Shown here: positions 25,062 to 35,426 of the stretch, in pieces | Position numbering within the stretch: position 1 is the stretch's first letter | How the letters are laid out: the number at the start of each line of letters is the position of its first letter | Assembly (NCBI GenBank): GCA_009746045.1 | Contig: RPFO01000787.1 | Span: 1-60,390 of the forward strand | Length of the DNA stretch: 60,390 nt | Source: Mesostigma viride | Taxonomy: Eukaryota > Streptophyta > Mesostigmatophyceae > Mesostigmatales > Mesostigmataceae | Direction: 5' to 3' | Made by a program: the position numbers and the translations under genes | The notes under the pieces: model-generated | Database searches by the model: none | The model's input: the letters and a program-made list of their open reading frames with translations, nothing else | Told to the model about the DNA's origin: nothing

Positions 25062-25166
25062 ATAACTCCGTTGGGAGTACATGTAGCACATATCCCTGAG
25101 AAGGGGCATATGGCTTTTAATACATTCTGGGCTACTTCCTGCAAGCTAGGGTAGGGTGTAAACTAC
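25062..25166. repeat. Dispersed repeat, inverted partner at 32,291-32,400
   Basis: About 105 bp starting ATAACTCCGTTGGGAG and ending GGGTGTAAACTAC recur in inverted orientation at 32,291-32,400, with scattered substitutions and a few indels. Sequences outside the matching blocks differ. Between the two lies most of the transposon-rich region. Confidence 0.85.
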
Positions 25167-26150
25167 ACCTGCTCTAGGTGCACCAATTGGTGGGCACCTG
25201 CACCACCATGATGTCTCAGAGCTCAATTAATTAAGGCCGGCCTGGTCACCAATATGCTGCGGTCAATCTTTCGTGTGGGCTATGCCGCCCATGTCCGCCA
25301 GCTAGGAGGACTTTGTATTTGGGCATGCCACTTATCACTAGCACCATCAAGCAGCGTAGTAAGTAAGTAATTACTTGCGTGTCATGCGCATGGGCATGCC
25401 ATGCGGAGTACTATGCTAATCTCATCGATTAGAAAATAATTACACGAAAGCGCAGCGCAGATTGCAACTAGTAGGGCACTGAGCTCTTACCAACCAGGTG
25501 GACACTTCTCGTGGCCCGTCCGCAGGGCTGCGGCCCGCTCATGCAGCTGGGCAGGCACCTCGATCCTGGACCGTACGTGGGACAGGCCCAAGGCCGCAAG
25601 CTAGGCCCGCACATTCAAAGAGCAACTGATAGAGGATAAGAGGGGCCAAGGCCTCTCTGCATGCCGGCCAGGCCTGCATGCAATATAGGCAGCAGCAGTG
25701 CCATGCACTACCGCCCTTGCCTTATAGTGGTACATTCGGCTCCTCCTGCCGGGCCTTCTCCACCGGCCTAGCTTGCCTGACTAAACGCAGTCGCCGCCCC
25801 TGCATAATAATTACGTTACATGATGCAGAGCTCCGTGCATGCGTCGATCAGGCTCAGTGTACGACGACATCAAGAAACAGCTATTCAGGACACACGCCTG
25901 GGGAGACGGCATTTGCACTGTGCACATCCGTTTTTCTACGGGACGTACGCCGCGCTTTTGGAACTGTGCATCCACAGTAGTTCCACCACAACCGCATATT
26001 TCAGTACTTGCCGATCGAACTGCGCCATCACTGAGCCTCAAACTGTGCACATCCGCTATCCATTTCAGGACTGGTACCAGTCCTGTTGTTGTATTGCACC
26101 CCGACATTATTGGGCATGCACCATGCATGACATGCACGCACACACACACA

Positions 26151-26153
26151 CAC

Positions 26154-26213
<60 letters not shown>
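26151..26213. repeat. (GA)n microsatellite
   Basis: About 60 bp of pure GA repeat, preceded by a short (CA)n run and followed by a G-rich stretch. It lies inside the element at 25,359-27,235. Confidence 0.97.
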
Positions 26214-26215
<2 letters not shown>

Positions 26216-26586
26216 GGGTGGGGTGGGGGGCCGGGTGGGGTTGGGGCAGGGAGAGAGAGAGAGGTTATATATTCATTGAGAATGATAAATTACAGAGGTG
26301 AAAGTGGCGTGGCAACTTAACGGGACCCCGAAAAGTTAAGAACCCTAAAGACAATACATGGTAAGAATCTGACACAGGCATGCAAGGATCAAGCCACGAG
26401 CCACGAGGTAGCCATGGCTGACGGCGGAGCTCATAACTTTCACGTTTGGGCACCCAATTCGGCTGTGAATATCACAATCGCTTCGTCTTTCTAAGACGCA
26501 CACGCTGACATAATTTTCCGAAGCTATTACACGATATATGACGAGCATTTACGCTTCTCTACGCAACGCAGCCTGGCGGCTGCGCT

Positions 26587-26656
26587 AATAATAATACTAG
26601 TAATAACAACAACAACAATAATAACAATAATTAATAATAATAATAGTAATAATAAG
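26587..26656. repeat. (AAT/AAC)n microsatellite
   Basis: A run of imperfect AAT and AAC trinucleotide repeats inside the element at 25,359-27,235. Confidence 0.9.
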
Positions 26657-27308
26657 CACGTGACTGCGTCACGAGGGTGCCAATACAGAGTAAAGGAACC
26701 TTCAACCCTATATACACAGCGAGAAGGAGGGAGGGCGCCTTAGTAGCTTCTCTCACTGCCGCAAGTGGGCAGGCCACAGAGCGCGCTCTCTCCACTGTCA
26801 GCATGGTCACTGCATGCATATCCGGGGCGCAACACTGTGGGTGCAATACAACCAGTGCAATACCATCGGTATGCTGACGCATAGCTTATGCTACAAAGGT
26901 GAGGTGGGCTCAAGAAGACGTCGGCTAAGGCGCAAGCTGATGACCTCAAGGTGCCAGAGCTAACTGAAGGTTACTACTATAACGCTGTGCGCTAATATCC
27001 GATTTCAAGGAGGTTATTGGTCCTGAGGATAGCCGCTACACTACCGCCTCGTCTGCCATTACAGTAGAGGACAGCTCGGATGAGGATTACATCCCCATCT
27101 AGTGCTTAACGGTTGGGGGATGATGCAGACGATATTTGTCTAACCTTTTGTGTAATTATTTTTCTAATGAGATTAGCATAGTACTCCGTGGCATGCCTTT
27201 GCGCATGACACGCAAGTACTTACTTACTTACTTACCGATTTCAAGTGCTGTAATGCCTAAGCTATCCCATAATCGATTGCCCCCATCTAGACAACTAGCT
27301 TGAGTGCT

Positions 27309-27890
27309 CTATCCCGGGGGAGCCCGGGGGGGCTTCCACAGTTTCTTGTTGACATAAAGGTCGGCCCCGCCGAGCCGCCCCGCCAGTATGTACACTTGGG
27401 GCTTCTCGGGGTTGGTCTTGTGGCGGATGTAGTCGAGCGGCCACTGATAGCGGCGTTGCCGCTGCTGGGCTGGCATCAGGTCGTCGTCAAGCGACCATGA
27501 GGTGTTCACCAGCTAGCTTCTTGGGGCAAGAGAGCTAGGAACCGAACTGGGGCTGCACATGATGTCGCTGAAGGTGAGGACCACTGACAGTCCAGAGGGG
27601 CCCGGCTCAGCCTCAAGTGGGCCGTGGATGGGGCAGGCGGCTGCGCTAAGCCCTGAAAATACGTCTGCAGCTCCGGCTGCAGCTTCGCCCTCAGGTCCGG
27701 CAGGCAGCGGTGACCGACTAGTCGCGCACTGGTGGTCGCCCAGATCCCTCCCGGGCTTGCCAGCTCGCCCTCCTCTGCGTCGCCTGAACCCAAGCGCATT
27801 CGCCCAGGCGAACCTAGCTGGTCTGAGTGCGACAGGTTATTTTCCACCTTTGGCGTACGTCGACAGACCCGGCTTTTTCGACATGCCATC
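27309..27890 (-). pseudogene. Retroelement ORF1-like relic, frameshifted
   Basis: The minus strand reads SLDDDLMPAQQRQRR and then HKTNPEKPQVYILAGRLGG. A separate frame upstream (27,506-27,889) ends at a stop just before the motif, so a frameshift divides the relic. The DDDLxPAQQxxRR block also appears in the plus-strand relic at 28,225-29,150. I recall this type of block from proteins near LINE-like elements in algal genomes. Function not assignable. Confidence 0.45.
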
Positions 27891-28224
27891 CATCAATTAA
27901 GATACTGGAGCTCGTGTTTTATGGGTCCTACCGGCCTCCCTCCTGCATGGCCCTGTGCATGTGCAGCGCCTCCACCGGACCATCGTCGCCTCCGCAATGG
28001 AGTTGATGGCCGGTTTTCAGTCCCACCGCGGACCTGACCACCTGGGCCCGGTGGCTGGTCTCGCCCTCGCCTTCAGCTCGCCGCTCTCTTTTCCACCCTT
28101 AAGCGCTCTGCCGATGACCTCCGGGACCCCTCCGGCCCTTTGACCGAATCCACCTTCCTCCCCCACCTCCAAGAAGCCCTCTCACAGCACGTTCACGACG
28201 CCCTCAGGGCTGAGCGCGCTGCAG

Positions 28225-29150
28225 ATGTGGCACTCTGTGGGCCGCACGCTGGTAGCTGCTAAGCTCCCCGCCATCTCCACCGCCACCGCAACCCTCCTTG
28301 CCTCCCCCCCCCCTCCCCCCTACCGCCTCCACCGACTCGATCCATCACCGCCCAGCTCCGCGACATCGACAAGCGCAGCTAGGCCTCCATGCAGGACAAC
28401 GCCATCGCCATGCATCCGATCGGATGCCTGCAAAACACCGCAGGCATCACCGCCCCGGGCGGTGAAGGACATTGCCGCCAAGCCAGCCCCCGCTGGCCGG
28501 CCTGGCTGGCGATGCTCCTCCCACCCAAACCTGCCCAGGCGGACATGCTTAACTAACACACCACCTCCACCACCTCCGCCGTCGCAGCACAGCTCCAGCT
28601 GCAGACGTACGCTTGACCGGAGGAGGCTCCGCGAGGAGGCCGAGCTCGCCAAGCGCAGCCTAAACGACATCGTCAAGAACTTCGACATGGTGGAATTAAG
28701 GTGAGAATTCCGAGAAGCCTTGGGCAGGCGTTTGGGAGCAAAATCCTTGGTCGCATGGGTCTCAGCCTTGGTGAGATCAAGCTGGCCGCCCACCGCCTTG
28801 AACCGTCCCTGCTCGCGGGGTAAGGCAGGGGCGCCCCCGCTTCTTCTCATCTTTGAGAACCCCCCGGACAAGATTTCGTTTCTCAGACGCCGCAAGCGGA
28901 GCCCTCGAGAAGACTCCAAGTTCAACCGGTGGACGACGACTCAGTGACCCTGGCGCAGCAACAACGGCGACGGGAGCTATGGCCGACCTACAGTCCAGCT
29001 TTGGCAGACCGCGGCCGTGCATGGGAAGCCGGTGTACTGCATGGAAGGCGACCATCTACTAGTACGTCCGAGCACAAGCCCTGCCAGGCAAGCGACCCCC
29101 GCGACCCCAGCGACTCCAGACGTACGCCCCAGCTTAGGGGAATACAGCAG
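28225..29150 (+). pseudogene. Retroelement ORF1-like relic, plus strand
   Basis: A chain of plus-strand frames reads LRDIDKR, EALGQAFGSKILGRMGLSLG, LLLIFENPPDKISFLRRRKR and finally VDDDSVTLAQQQRRRELWP. The last block matches SLDDDLMPAQQRQRR in the minus-strand relic at 27,309. Several stops and frame changes interrupt it. The two relics face opposite ways, about 0.3-1.6 kb apart. Confidence 0.45.
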
Positions 29151-29425
29151 TAGTAGTGTAGAATAGTCAGGCCTATAGCCGTGGCCTTGTACATGTACGC
29201 CTACTACTGTCAGGCCCTATACCAGCTGATGCCTTAGCATTCTTTAGTCATGCATGTACATGTGTGTCTATGATGTGCCACACTCCAGCTGATGCCTAGC
29301 TTTATTTAGTTATGCCGTGCCCACACACAGAGATGCTCTCTGCTGAGATGCCACGCTCTAGCCATGATGATCTTCCCCCCTATTTCGGCGCCTTTCGGGT
29401 AGGTGCCTGAATACATAGTGATGTG

Positions 29426-30851
29426 TGTCGCGTCCGTGATCTATCACGTCCGCAATTCAGATTTTAGCGTAATTCTGACGTCCGCAGCCTTGTGCGGGTT
29501 GCTATACCGCGGCCCGGTACTGACGCCGCGGATCTCAATTGTACTCACGCGCCAAGTCCGCTGAATTTGCTGACGGAACTTTTGGGCGGACCTGAATTTC
29601 ACTGACATTCGTCACAAGGGCAGTTTGCCGAATGCTGGTACGCAGCAAGCCGGCGAGGCACTGAGCAGATGTGCAATTTCAGGATTTCAACGTGGGACAC
29701 CAGACACAAATGCAAGGAAGCCCCAGGCGGTGCCTGGCATAGCCGACAGATTTGCCCTTGTATATTTGTGTTCGCTTGACAGATAAAGCTTGAAGTTTAG
29801 CTTGTCGGAAATTAGACAATGTTATGATTGGCTGATGTCTAAAGTGGCGCTAGTGGCGCCAGCCGCCAGGTTTGAGCTTTGAGCAGTATAGAAGGATGAG
29901 CAACGAACCATGGTGGTCGTTGTTCGTCCGTTTCTCTCCCTCACAACTGGTTTGTTGTCTTCATGGGGTGAAATAGTTCGAGCAGCCCGGAGCAGCCCCC
30001 GTGAGTGGTTGCATGCAGTCAGTTGCCATGAGGATGGACTGACGGATATGACAATGTATTGGTTTTGTTAAGAATGTGTGTAAGACTGAGAACGAGACAA
30101 GGGACAGGGCCTTCGGGCACCCTGGTCGTCGTTGGCAAGAATGCCAGTAGGAACTAGGTCGGGAACACACGCGCACTGCCGCCACAAGGGGCCTGCAGTG
30201 GCGTCAACCAAGGGACCTCACAGCTGCTCTTATAACTACAACATTACAACTCGACACTCTTTGTAATTCGTCATGTATCTCATTGGAATTGAAATGTCTT
30301 TTGGTTGCTTTAATGATAAAGCATGGTCTCAAGAATCGGCTGGTTGGGCCGGATTGCCTGTCATGAAGGTGGCGGTGCCATAAAGGACCGCACCTTTCAT
30401 TCTCATTTTAAACGGACGAACAACCCATGATGGGTTCAGTCCGGCCAGCCTGGATGTTCCTCCTGCTTCACCCAGGGAAGCACAAGGAAGAGGTTATTGC
30501 TTAGCCTTCAAAAGCATCTGAAGAGGTTAGGCTTTTCCCGGTAAAAAGCCATTGAAGGGGTTATTGCTAAGCCTTTAAAAGCATGCATGTTAAGGTTGTT
30601 GCTGATCCTGGAAAAGCATCTTGGAGCAGCTGGATTTTTTTTTCCTTTTTGCTGCTGCCTGGAATGACGCCCTCTTTGGGCTTCCTTCTTTAGTGTGAGA
30701 TGCCTTTCTTTCACTTTTTGCTCTCACGTTGTTGTGAGCTAAATAGTGGGGGGGGAGGTGGCATATCTCACACATGATTACTGCTGATAGTGGATGCATT
30801 CCAAGTAGCGGTAATGACCAGTCCAGGATGATATGGCACGCAAACGCGACA
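29426..30851. mobile_element. TGTCGCG-ended element, copy 1 (with 346-bp extra segment)
   Basis: The copy starts TGTCGCGT and ends ACGCGACA, an 8-bp terminal inverted repeat that also fits the TG...CA ends of an LTR. Positions 29,426-30,410 match copy 2 (30,854-31,838) with no length difference and no mismatch that I found. Copy 1 then has 346 extra bases (30,411-30,756) that copy 2 lacks. They contain imperfect ~50-bp repeats around AAGCCTTYAAAAGCAT. A TATAGAAGG promoter-like motif lies near 29,887. No protein gene is convincing. Confidence 0.75.
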
Positions 30852-30853
30852 GC

Positions 30854-31933
30854 TGTCGCGTCCGTGATCTATCACGTCCGCAATTCAGATTTTAGCGTAA
30901 TTCTGACGTCCGCAGCCTTGTGCGGGTTGCTATACCGCGGCCCGGTACTGACGCCGCGGATCTCAATTGTACTCACGCGCCAAGTCCGCTGAATTTGCTG
31001 ACGGAACTTTTGGGCGGACCTGAATTTCACTGACATTCGTCACAAGGGCAGTTTGCCGAATGCTGGTACGCAGCAAGCCGGCGAGGCACTGAGCAGATGT
31101 GCAATTTCAGGATTTCAACGTGGGACACCAGACACAAATGCAAGGAAGCCCCAGGCGGTGCCTGGCATAGCCGACAGATTTGCCCTTGTATATTTGTGTT
31201 CGCTTGACAGATAAAGCTTGAAGTTTAGCTTGTCGGAAATTAGACAATGTTATGATTGGCTGATGTCTAAAGTGGCGCTAGTGGCGCCAGCCGCCAGGTT
31301 TGAGCTTTGAGCAGTATAGAAGGATGAGCAACGAACCATGGTGGTCGTTGTTCGTCCGTTTCTCTCCCTCACAACTGGTTTGTTGTCTTCATGGGGTGAA
31401 ATAGTTCGAGCAGCCCGGAGCAGCCCCCGTGAGTGGTTGCATGCAGTCAGTTGCCATGAGGATGGACTGACGGATATGACAATGTATTGGTTTTGTTAAG
31501 AATGTGTGTAAGACTGAGAACGAGACAAGGGACAGGGCCTTCGGGCACCCTGGTCGTCGTTGGCAAGAATGCCAGTAGGAACTAGGTCGGGAACACACGC
31601 GCACTGCCGCCACAAGGGGCCTGCAGTGGCGTCAACCAAGGGACCTCACAGCTGCTCTTATAACTACAACATTACAACTCGACACTCTTTGTAATTCGTC
31701 ATGTATCTCATTGGAATTGAAATGTCTTTTGGTTGCTTTAATGATAAAGCATGGTCTCAAGAATCGGCTGGTTGGGCCGGATTGCCTGTCATGAAGGTGG
31801 CGGTGCCATAAAGGACCGCACCTTTCATTCTCATTTTAGGTGGCATATCTCACACATGATTACTGCTGATAGTGGATGCATTCCAAGTAGCGGTAATGAC
31901 CAGTCCAGGATGATATGGCACGCAAACGCGACA
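30854..31933. mobile_element. TGTCGCG-ended element, copy 2 (1,080 bp)
   Basis: The second copy starts two bases after copy 1 ends, and the junction forms the palindrome CGCGACAGCTGTCGCG. The pair is flanked by TGTG at 29,422-29,425 and at 31,934-31,937, a possible 4-bp target duplication. Two near-identical adjacent copies mean a recent tandem duplication or nested insertion. Alternatives are a pair of LTRs or a DNA transposon; the sequence does not decide. Confidence 0.75.
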
Positions 31934-32050
31934 TGTGCAGGTGCGGCTTTGTGCACTGGGCCCAGAGCAGGTGTATTCTGATTTGGCACGCCGCAAAGGT
32001 GAAAACCATTTGCGTTCAGTGCCGGTCCGCGGAAAACGCGATCTGCAAAT

Positions 32051-32123
32051 GAATCCGACCGGAATCGAACTGGGGACCGCTCGCACCAATTAACTTTTGC
32101 TGACTACCGTATAGGACGGATCC
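32051..32123 (-). other. tRNA-like sequence, probably a degenerate tRNA or SINE head
   Basis: On the minus strand this 73-nt stretch starts GGATCCG and ends CGGATTC, a seven-pair acceptor stem with one G-U. AGTTCGATTCC near its 3' end matches the pol III B box with one mismatch. The D and anticodon arms do not fold properly and the T stem has mismatches, so a working tRNA is unlikely. Confidence 0.3.
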
Positions 32124-32141
32124 TAAGGCATCGCCAACGTA

Positions 32142-32291
32142 CACCTACAGTCATCCGCAAAAGTTCTCCTTTCCGGGGAGTGATGCAAGCCTTTCGGATT
32201 TGGTACTAGATAAGTCATTCGAGATCTGTGTGTGTAGGAGTACTACACACGTGTCCACTCGAGACTTGTTCAGTCTCGAAACGTGAGACGG
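32142..32291. repeat. 150-bp direct repeat, left copy
   Basis: The sequence starting CACCTACAGTCATCCGCAAA and ending AACGTGAGACGG recurs at 32,939-33,092 in the same orientation, with few differences (one of about 5 bp near GTACTACACAC). Both copies contain the stem CGAGAC...GTCTCG. They flank the (AATTC)n array. Confidence 0.9.
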
Positions 32292-32400
32292 TAGTTTACG
32301 CCCTACCCTTCTTGCAGGAAGTAGCCCAGAGTGTATTGTAAGCCATACACCCCTTCTCAGGGATATGTGCTACATATTATACCGCTCCCAACGGAGTTAT
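32291..32400. repeat. Inverted partner of 25,062-25,166
   Basis: The reverse complement matches the left arm from ATAACTCCGTTGGGAG to GTAAACTAC. It overlaps by one base the 150-bp direct repeat on its left and abuts the (AATTC)n array on its right. Confidence 0.85.
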
Positions 32401-32404
32401 CTTA

Positions 32405-32732
32405 CAATTCAATTCAATTCAACTCAATTCAATTCAATTCAATTCAATTCAATTCAATTCAATTCAATTCAATTCAATTCAATTCAATTCAATTCAATTC
32501 AATTCAATTCAATTCAATTCAATTCAATTCAATTCAATTCAATTCAATTCAATTCAATTCAATTCAATTCAATTCAATTCAATTCAATTCAATTCAATTC
32601 AATTCAATTCAATTCAATTCAATTCAATTCAATTCAATTCAATTCAATTCAATTCAATTCAATTCAATTCAATTCAATTCAATTCAATTCAATTCAATTC
32701 AATTCAATTCAATTCAATTCAATTCAATTCAA
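32405..32732. repeat. (AATTC)n pentanucleotide array
   Basis: About 328 bp, or 65 copies, of AATTC with a single early interruption (CAACTC). It is nearly perfect, which suggests recent expansion. Confidence 0.98.
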
Positions 32733-32938
32733 TGCAAGGATCAAGCCTGGCAGCACAAAGGTACAATTACTAACTACAACACCGAAAACTATGACACGCA
32801 GCAACACCTCTGCCGGCTCATGCAGCAGGTCAGGGAAGTGACCTGCACCGCCTAGGTTGCGACAAAGTCGGCCCGGACGCGGCAGAATTCATATAACTCA
32901 TGTCGGCCACCGTGCCAGTGATCGAGGGTGAGGATCGA

Positions 32939-33092
32939 CACCTACAGTCATCCGCAAAAGTTCTCCTTTCCGGGGAGTGATGCAAGCCTTTCAGATTTGG
33001 TACTAGATAAATCATTCGAGATCTGTGTGTGTAGTCCTAAGTACTACACACGTGTCCACTCGAGACTTGTTCAGTCTCGAAACGTGAGACGG
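32939..33092. repeat. 150-bp direct repeat, right copy
   Basis: Second copy of the sequence at 32,142-32,291. Downstream, near 33,160-33,200, a further match (GTGTATTCTGATTTGGCACG) repeats the area near 31,970, so a larger shuffled duplication is involved. Confidence 0.9.
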
Positions 33093-33281
33093 GCTGAACA
33101 CGGCTGGAACCTTCTTGAGAAGGGGGCGTAGCCGGTACTATCGAGATCAGCCAAGCGTGTATTCTGATTTGGCACGTCGCAAAGGTGAAAACGCGATCTG
33201 GGAGAATTCTATGTGCATGCAGCATAGCCCAGGTAGGCGCCAAGTCAGTCGAAATAGGGATTTCGGCGTGAGGCTGGATTT

Positions 33282-33522
33282 ATCAAGGAGACAACCAGCG
33301 CAGGCCAGAAATCGGGAGAATCCGGACCATGGTAGCTCGAGCCTGCCGTCATCTTGTCCGCGTGTTCGAGTCGTTTATGAGGATGATGAATATGAATGGT
33401 GATGGAAATGTGTAGCCTTGTGCATTGAAAATATACGAAAACGCGGAAAAGATAACGGCAGGCTCGAGCTACCATGGTCCGGATTCTCCCGATTTCTGGC
33501 CTGCGCTGGTTGTCTCTTTGAT
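33282..33522. mobile_element. Foldback (MITE-like) element with 82-bp inverted arms
   Basis: Positions 33,282-33,363 and 33,441-33,522 are near-perfect inverted repeats with about four mismatches over 82 bp. Both contain GACAACCAGCGCAGGCCAG and TCCGGACCATGGTAGCTCGA. The loop between is only 77 bp. A terminal piece recurs at 24,617-24,650 and a 28-bp inner piece at 48,902-48,929 inside a SWR1 intron. It has no coding capacity and is probably moved in trans. Confidence 0.8.
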
Positions 33523-34531
33523 ATATGGTTGTCTCTTTGATATGGCTGGCGTGTAGAGCGACTAGATGACCTAGACGGTGGGGCTGGAAACAGCTTCCTT
33601 GATCAGGGCGTATGTTTATATAGCCAACTGTCGTAATTAATCATCACCTCGGTAACGAGCGGTGTGTGCGGAATGCCGGAATTTCCCCATGCGGCCCAAC
33701 TTTGCGAAACTCATCTTACGCAAGTAGCAAAAGTAATGCGTTTCGCATTACTGAACCAGAGAGAGTTGTCTCACTTAAGAGAAGGTAGGGCAACCTCCCT
33801 CCTCATTGTGTATCGGGACTCCTTTAAATTGGTGTACACCCACGTGGCCGGCGCAGTCTACGTGCATTCAATTTAATGTAATTTACATACTGTTAGAACA
33901 CACGTCGGCCGGTATTGAAACAATGCACTTGTGAGAAAGGCTTGTCAATGAGTCAAACAGACAGGTTGCGCATACTCGGTGGCATCCCCACACCACGTTC
34001 TCTAACAGCACACGTCTCACCCTTCTTGTAAGGCAATGCTTCCAGTGTATGTGCTGCCCTGCCGATGGAGACACTAGAAAACAAAACTCAGTTCTTGTGC
34101 GCAGCTTAAGCACAGGTGATTCTGATAGTAAGCTCCTCCCTGCCCTGCGGATGATGATGCAACAGATGGCCAAGTAAAAAAATGTTATACATTAGAAGCT
34201 ATGGTCCTAAGCCGACTGTTGTGGCCGGTCTCACTTTTCCCTACATACGACTAACTAACTACAAACTAGTAAGTATCTGCTCACCCCAGAACTTGCCTGG
34301 ATGACATGAGCGGCCCCCAGCGGCACATACTACCGCGTGATGGACGTGGATGGCGACTTCCCAGGGTCGCACACAAACCACCCTCAGGGTGCTAGAACCA
34401 AGCCCAGGATGCCGACTTGTGGCCGCAAGTCCAATACACATGGATGGAACACACACAGCAAGCCACTAGGCTATCACTTATACGAGGGATGCCATGCGCA
34501 ATCTAAAGTGTGTGCATCCCAAGGTTCACCC
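33523..34531. other. Spacer downstream of SWR1, no gene seen
   Basis: About 1 kb without a convincing coding frame or a repeat that I recognise, apart from a short repeat of the foldback end (GGTTGTCTCTTTGATATGG) at about 33,527-33,545. It should include the 3' UTR of the SWR1 gene. Confidence 0.5.
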
Positions 34532-34985
34532 CTATAAACTAAGCACTGCCGCCGGAGTTGGGGCCACATTTGGAGGCCGGCCTCTCCCTCTGCCTCTCCC
34601 TCTCCCATGTTCCCCTGGGGGGCGGCCCCTTCCCCGGCCCCCACGCCCCCTCGGAGGGGCTCCACCCTCCATCGTGGAGGCAACTGTTGCAGCGCCCGCC
34701 TCCCCATCCCTGCTGCCCACGCCGATGGCCCCATGGACCGCCTCCCGAGCTGCTGTGCTTGGCATGGCCGGCCTTGCGACGCCGTCGTTGCGATGATGCT
34801 GGCGTGCGGCACCGGCGGTCTTGCCACCACGGGCACCCGCTTGATTGGTCGAGCCGGGGGGCCGGCCGGGGCCAGCACCGGAGGACGCGGTCGGGTGCGG
34901 CTGCGCGTAGCTAGCCATCATAGCCTCAAGCTCCGACACCGCCCAATCCTGAGGCGACCGATGCTGCAGGGTGGTGATGCTCGTG
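34532..34985 (-). CDS. SWR1: SWR1-type remodeller, putative last exon 14 (AT-hook tail)
   Basis: The exon encodes about 150 residues ending PAAVLSL and a stop. It contains GRGRGRPP and GRGRGRGRPP AT-hook cores, which bind the minor groove of AT-rich DNA and are known from the C-termini of SRCAP- and PIE1-like proteins. The chosen acceptor (CCAACAG before CACGAG) restores the phase left by the exon 13 donor. Other AGs exist, and the join is an inference. If it is not used, the protein ends at the TGA in exon 13. Confidence 0.5.
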
Positions 34986-35426
34986 CTGTTGGATGCATTG
35001 GCAAACGACAGTTGGACGATTGGCAGCGTTCAAGGGGGGTGCGGGGTGGATGGGTTCGTTAAGAATGGGGCGAAACTGATACCCACCTGCTGGATTCACA
35101 CCAAGAGGCTTAGCAGGGCACACGACGGATGCCCCCTTTACCACCTACATGGCCACAAGACGCAGGCATGTGCTTTTTGTGCAAACGGGGGCAGCATGTC
35201 ACGCGTGAGCTGGCCCCCTGGCAGCACATCAGGGGGGACTAGGATATATGGTCGAGACCTGACGCCACCGCATTGTCTCACCTATGAATGCATGGACGCC
35301 AACAGCCAAGCCCGACAATGACGCTCTTGCATCGCACAGTCACAGGGCAGGAACACTCAAGCGTACAAGGATCACCGTCAAACGCTCACAGGACAGAAAT
35401 AACAATGACAAGTGTCAAACACTCAC

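Larger units (their letters stand above)
25359..27235. mobile_element. 1.9-kb element with ~91-bp terminal inverted repeats
   Basis: Positions 25,359-25,450 are repeated in inverted orientation at 27,145-27,235. Both arms start GTAAGTAAGTAA, then share TACTTGCGTGTCATGCGCA, GGAGTACTATGCTAATCTCA and AATAATTACAC. The outer ends are short (TAAG)n runs. The interior has no intact long gene. A plus-strand frame near 26,995-27,103 ends VEDSSDEDYIPI before a stop, and another near 26,740-26,820 reads GQATERALSTVSMV, faintly like a hAT transposase dimerisation motif. It also contains microsatellites. I call it a decayed, probably non-autonomous DNA transposon; the family is uncertain. Confidence 0.7.

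Noticed and set aside
29961-31613. Small minus-strand frame (74 codons) present identically in both tandem elements
   Set aside because: Its identity only reflects the recent duplication; no domain, and no divergence to test for coding selection.
32051-32123. Functional tRNA gene
   Set aside because: Acceptor stem and B box fit, but D and anticodon arms do not fold and the T stem is mismatched.
32331-32855. Open frame of repeated IQFNS peptides
   Set aside because: Pure translation of the (AATTC)n array.
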